Positions 60,195 to 64,000 of a DNA stretch of 64,000 nucleotides are shown here, one piece after another. The notes under the pieces were generated by a model. That model made no database searches and had not been told where the DNA came from. It saw nothing but the letters and a program-made list of their open reading frames with translations. Numbering within the stretch: position 1 is the first letter of the stretch; each line of letters begins with the position of its first letter. The stretch lies in NCBI GenBank assembly GCA_021234155.1, contig JAJEKV010000003.1:11589819-11653818 (forward strand). The letters run 5' to 3'. Origin of the DNA: Isoetes taiwanensis (Eukaryota > Streptophyta > Lycopodiopsida > Isoetales > Isoetaceae). The position numbers and the translations under genes were made by a program.

Positions 60195-60200
60195 TATTAT
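60129..60200. repeat. (ATT)n microsatellite, about 23 units
   Basis: Trinucleotide tract between the inverted arm and the LINE tail. It makes a false poly-Ile frame. Confidence 0.95.
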
Positions 60201-60235
60201 TTAAAGTGTCTAAGCTTTAAACACTTACAGGAGCT

Positions 60236-60871
60236 ATGGAATGGTATCTCTGTGTTGACTCCCCTCTCAAAGCTGCTGACAGGTTGGGAGTTGATATTGT
60301 TCAGGCAAAACAACTACTAGTGAAGTCATGGACTTCATTATGCTCAAAAAGGTTGCAGTTCTTTAGATGGTTAGCTTTACAGGGAGGACTCAGTACTATG
60401 GAGAGACTCTATGAAAAGGGGATTCTTCTAAGTGACAGATGCCCACTTGGATGCAGTACCTCAGAAACCCTCGCTCATTTATTCTTTTGCTCCAAGATCC
60501 TGGTCTTCTGGGAATGGGTGTGTCCGCTTATTGGTACCAATGTTTTACACTGGCCAGGAATAATAGCGGCTACTGATGGAAATATAATCTCTGCATCCCT
60601 TGTTAACATAGGGATGTGGGCAATATGGAAGCACAGATGTGGGATTGCTATAGGTGGAGAACAATTTTCTTTGGACAAGATGAAGAATACTTTTAACATG
60701 GAGGTGGCGCTCATGGCTCTTGCCCATCATCGGAAGTTTGGGCGTAACTATAACAAAGCTCTGGACAGGATTGGTAGCATCCAAGGATTTTATGTATTTT
60801 TCAAATGTCTCTGGTTAGCTGAGGATGATTTGAGCTCGGATGTGCAAAGATTGGCTTTATCCACCCCATAG
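60236..60871 (+). pseudogene. LINE ORF2 C-terminal fragment with zf-RVT block
   Basis: 211 open codons: QFFRWLALQGGLSTMERLYE, KGILLSDRCPLGCSTSETLA, HLFFCSKILVFWEWV, SLVNIGMWAIWKHRCGIAIG. This is the zf-RVT plan (xxxRxxLxxGxxLxxxCPxC...ExxxHLFxxC...VxWxxW) found after LINE RT. The preceding codons (DRLGVDIVQAKQLLVKSW) fit the linker. RT is absent. The frame is intact but truncated. No poly-A seen after it. Confidence 0.8.
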
Positions 60872-61930
60872 GTGGGACATGTATGATATTTTTACTCTAT
60901 AAATTAATATAACACAACACAAACCATTAACACCCCTTATTCCTTAATCTACACCGTACGTAAAGTTCCTCGTTTGTGGGGTATGCAAGTACAAAATTTG
61001 CTATACTGTATAACAAGATTCGCAAAATACTATAAGATTTCAAGCGGAATACTATATGGTGTTGATTTCGTACGTGCAAAATACAATTATGAGGGCTCTC
61101 GCTGCCCTACGTCACCCCCTGTGTGAATATGCACCCAAACCAAAGGGGGTTTAAGGGGGATTTTAATTTAAATTTGCTGGACCCAATGGTTGTGTTAATT
61201 AATGTCAATGGTAGTTATGTGTTGGTTGTTAATGTCAATGGTTGTTATGTGTTGGGGGATTTAATTTTAATATGTTGGATGTTAATGGTTTGTGTTGAAA
61301 AAAAAAAAATTTGGCCCCGAATAGAATTCAAACCAGAAAAAAACTAGAATTCATTTGAGGCTTTCATCACCTGTAGCTTTTGAATTTCATCACAATAAAA
61401 CAAATAGAACATAAGTAAAAGTTACCATAAAGATAGAGCAGATTGATCCCATTATTCTGAAAGTCATAAAGTTTGCAACACCCATACACAAACATTTTTC
61501 AACTGGAATTTAACAGCAGCCTTTGGCCTCCATGGATTCTTGTGGTGAGAAACCAAAGTGGGAAACTTTTCTGCTTGTTAGCACAAGGATCTAGAAGCCT
61601 TGGAATTTGCTTAATAACTGCCTCAAAATCTAAAAATGCATTGTAATTTTTTGCAAGCTTCATTCAGAATGAGCCATAAAACAATATCCAATAGCACAAT
61701 CCTGTATTAATGTAGGATGTGAAAGCCTACCAAACCCGACCGAAAAATTGCTGTTTTAGCATAAATAACTTAACCAAACATATCCATATCATACACTATA
61801 AAAGATCTCGGAGAGAGCTTTCCAACGCAATAAAAATCATCTCAAACAGAGCTCGGATCGGTTATGATAAGAAATGTGTTGCCGGGCGGCTTAAACCGCA
61901 CTACATGCGCCCTTCAAGCCCTTCATGTGC
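60872..61930. other. Intergenic, A/T-rich
   Basis: A short direct repeat (ttaatgtcaatggt...gttatgtgttg) occurs at about 61200 and 61230. No gene recognised. Confidence 0.4.
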
Positions 61931-62180
61931 CCATTATGCACCACACACACAAAAAAAGGGCTTTTGTTGTGAGCCATTGGTTGTTGACCATTATGCACCA
62001 CACGCAAAAAAAAGGCTTTTGTTGTGAGCCATTGGTTTTCAAGCCCTTCATGTGCCCATTATGCACCACACACACAAAAAGAGGGCTTTTCTTGTGAGCC
62101 ATTATGCACCACACGCACAAAAAAGGGGCTTTTGTTGTGAGCCATTGGTTGTTGACCATTGAAAAAAAAAGGCTAAAATC
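61931..62180. repeat. Imperfect tandem array of 45-68 bp units (four-plus copies)
   Basis: Units start ccattatgcaccacacac/gcacaaaa..., followed by gggcttttgttgtgagccattgg. Starts near 61931, 61988, 62055 and 62098. Two units carry the insert ttttcaagcccttcatgtgc. Embedded between decayed LTR elements. Confidence 0.9.
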
Positions 62181-62820
62181 AATGGCTCAGAAATGGTGCA
62201 CTCTAGATGTACGCATTAGTACATCCATTTGAATACATCACGAAATCATAGGAAAACCTTAGTGAAAAGCGTACAAAAACATAAAGAAAACCCCCTGTTA
62301 TTATGCTACATATTCATACCCTCAAAAAAAAAAAAAAAAAATGGTATCAATATCCGATTGTTGTAGATACAAAGGATTTTGTGAAGGTTATGGGAAGATT
62401 TTTAGAGGAGGCTCGATTGCCAAATGAGATCATCATTAGGAGTTTCCTCATGGCATATTTTTATCATCTCTATCTAGAGCAATATGAGAATCTTGCTGAG
62501 GAAATGGAAGAATTGGATTAACTATGATGTCCTGAACTATATTTTGATGTCCTGAACTACGATGTTTTTTTTCTCTTGAATAATTTCTGTGCTAAAGGAA
62601 TTAGTAGTGTGGCCAACTTGGATTGAATAAGACTATCTCTATGGGGAAAATGTACAATAAGGAAAATATGCAATAATGATAATAATAATAAAATAAATAA
62701 GCTATGAATGTAAATACATGTGCAGGCGACAACTATGAGCCGCAGAAGAACATCTAAGGTGGGACCCAGTGCCAGAGGATAAGAAACCCCTATCGCCGAT
62801 CCTCCATCTTTTAATGAACA
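62181..62820. other. Upstream of right-hand gypsy gag; possible leader
   Basis: A tggtatcaatatccg word at 62342-62356 resembles, but does not match, the initiator-tRNA primer site. A 72-codon plus-strand frame (62303-62521) has no domain. The LTR of the element was not delimited. Confidence 0.35.
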
Positions 62821-63660
62821 GCTTTTGTTGGCAATGCAACAACAAATTAATTCCCTGCAGGAACTCATTCCCCAGCATCGTAACAACGAGGACGATGAAT
62901 TGAATAGAGTGATGAAAGATATTAAATGGCTTACATTTATTAGAAAAGACACTAGTGGAGATGAAGCTGATGCATGGATGAGAGGTATGGAGTTTATTTT
63001 TGAGGTTAAGAAAACCCCTCCATTGATGAAACCCACCATTGCCGATTTACTCCTTAAAAGTGATGCTAAAATTTGGTGGGATCGACATAAAAGAGAACAT
63101 GGACTGCAAATTGGTCAAACTAGTTGGGAAACTTTCAAGCAAGCATTTGAATCACATTACCTCTCCTCAGGTTATGCACTAGTTAAGATGCATCAATTCC
63201 TTGAATTAAAGCAAACCCAATCTGTCGATCACTATACCAATCAGTTTAGCTACAAATTCATCGACCACCATTCAGATTAGATCAATTGATTGACAAATAT
63301 GTTAAAGAATTGAAGCCAGAGTTGTCTATACTTGTGGAAGGTGTCTCTTATGCTAACTTAGAGGATGCAGTGTATGCCGCAAAATTTAAGGAACAGATTC
63401 AACAACAGGTAAATAAAAAGAGGGATGCAGAGTGGACATGGATGAATTTGCAAACTGCAAGTAAGCAACCTTATAGAGGAAACCCTTCCCACTGTTAAGA
63501 TGGCTGAAGGGAGTAATGAAAATGACACACATAGTGGTTAAGCCAGAGAGGTAAGCTAACTGACGAAGAGAGGAAAAGATGTCGAGCAGAAGGCAAATGT
63601 TTTTATTGTCGAGAGAAGGGACATCTTGCTTCTGTATGCCCAAAGAAAAATATTAACACT
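62776..63660 (+). pseudogene. gag: Gypsy gag with zinc knuckle, interrupted
   Basis: From about 62776: QLLLAMQQQINSLQELIPQH, a Retrotrans_gag domain with DEADAWMRGMEFIFEV, DAKIWWDRHKREHG, TSWETFKQAFESHYLSSGYA, then a stop/frame change at about 63278. It continues with LIDKYVKELKPELSILVEGV and further frame changes near 63495. A CCHC knuckle CFYCREKGHLASVC lies at about 63598-63640. Stops show this copy is inactive. Confidence 0.85.
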
Positions 63661-64000
63661 GTTAAAAACATTACAGAAATAGGGAGGCAGCAAGAACGTA
63701 GAAATGAAAAAAGAACTAATGCCAAAGCAATTACATTGGAGGAATCAGATTCAGGAGAGATGCATATCTATGCTGCTGTAGATCACGGTCATGCAGAGCA
63801 ACAACCGGCAATAATTCAAGTCCCAGGTAAACTTAAGGACATGGACGTTATGTTCCTAATAGATTGTGGTAGCACTCATAATTTTATCTCGCCAAGATTG
63901 GTGCAAACATTGCATTTAAGTTCTAGAGAATGCAAACCTAGGAAAGTCGAGCTTGCAGATGGGAAGTTTAAATTTTCTTCTTCTATGGTTCCTTCTTTGG
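63661..64000 (+). pseudogene. pol: Gypsy protease start (incomplete at window edge)
   Basis: The retropepsin block MFLIDCGSTHNFISPRLVQT lies at about 63850-63910, with DCGS in place of the usual D(S/T)G(S/A). The linker from gag is acidic (LEESDSGEMHIYAAVDHGHA). The frame is open to the edge; RT lies beyond. Confidence 0.85.

Larger units (their letters stand above)
62700..64000 (+). mobile_element. Ty3/gypsy element, 5' part, runs off window
   Basis: Gag and the start of protease are present on the plus strand and cut by the window edge. It differs clearly from the chromovirus at 9-19 kb. LTR and primer site are not defined. Confidence 0.85.

Noticed and set aside
60102-60320. Poly-Ile open frame
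   Set aside because: Translation of the (ATT)n tract.

Overview
This is nuclear DNA of a land plant with a large, repeat-rich genome. The evidence is two intron-bearing plant host genes (an AMMECR1 homologue and an IQ+BAG co-chaperone), plant-type Ty1/copia and Ty3/gypsy chromovirus LTR elements primed by initiator-tRNA-Met sites, a hAT element, several LINE tails and DUF7869-type DDE-like relics. The LINE type and the DUF7869-type relics point to a seedless plant such as a fern. That is inference; no species can be read from the sequence.

Layout. 1-8.5 kb: decayed repeats, a long (ATAG)n tract that breaks a coiled-coil-like reading frame, and a worn LINE (3.6-7.0 kb) with ORF1, endonuclease and reverse-transcriptase traces. 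8.56-23.02 kb: a truncated copia element that received two insertions. One is a complete gypsy chromovirus (9203-19361, minus strand) sitting inside copia gag with an exact ATAAA target duplication; the other is a LINE 3' end (21.43-22.55 kb) between integrase and RT. Copia stops in RT where a tRNA-derived SINE-like sequence begins. 24.3-26.3 kb: intact five-exon AMMECR1 gene, followed by a precisely bounded hAT element (26877-27908, 8-bp target duplication). 28.3-35 kb: LINE tail, a 401-bp tandem duplication, a DUF7869-type element on the minus strand and an AT-rich repeat. 35.9-43.4 kb: an odd block with about 17 copies of a CG-centred palindrome, a five-unit hairpin-prone array, an unknown lysine-rich gene and a frameshift-ridden FCP1/NIF-type phosphatase-like gene. 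45.4-47.8 kb: intact two-exon BAG gene. 49-57.3 kb: an unknown ORF, a second DDE-like element whose core is inverted relative to its ends, a copia RT/RNase H relic and an MFS transporter fragment. 57.3-64 kb: LTR-like inverted arms with microsatellite expansion, a LINE tail, tandem repeats and the start of another gypsy element that runs off the window.

The standout is a histone H3-like open reading frame (16447-16833, minus) in the leader of the chromovirus, between its primer-binding site and gag and in the same orientation as pol. The same element ends its pol with a chromodomain, the module that in this class reads histone H3 marks. A retroelement carrying both an H3-like protein and an H3-reading domain is the best candidate here for an undescribed system. 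Second is the palindrome family at 36-43 kb, whose outer arm bases change together in different copies.
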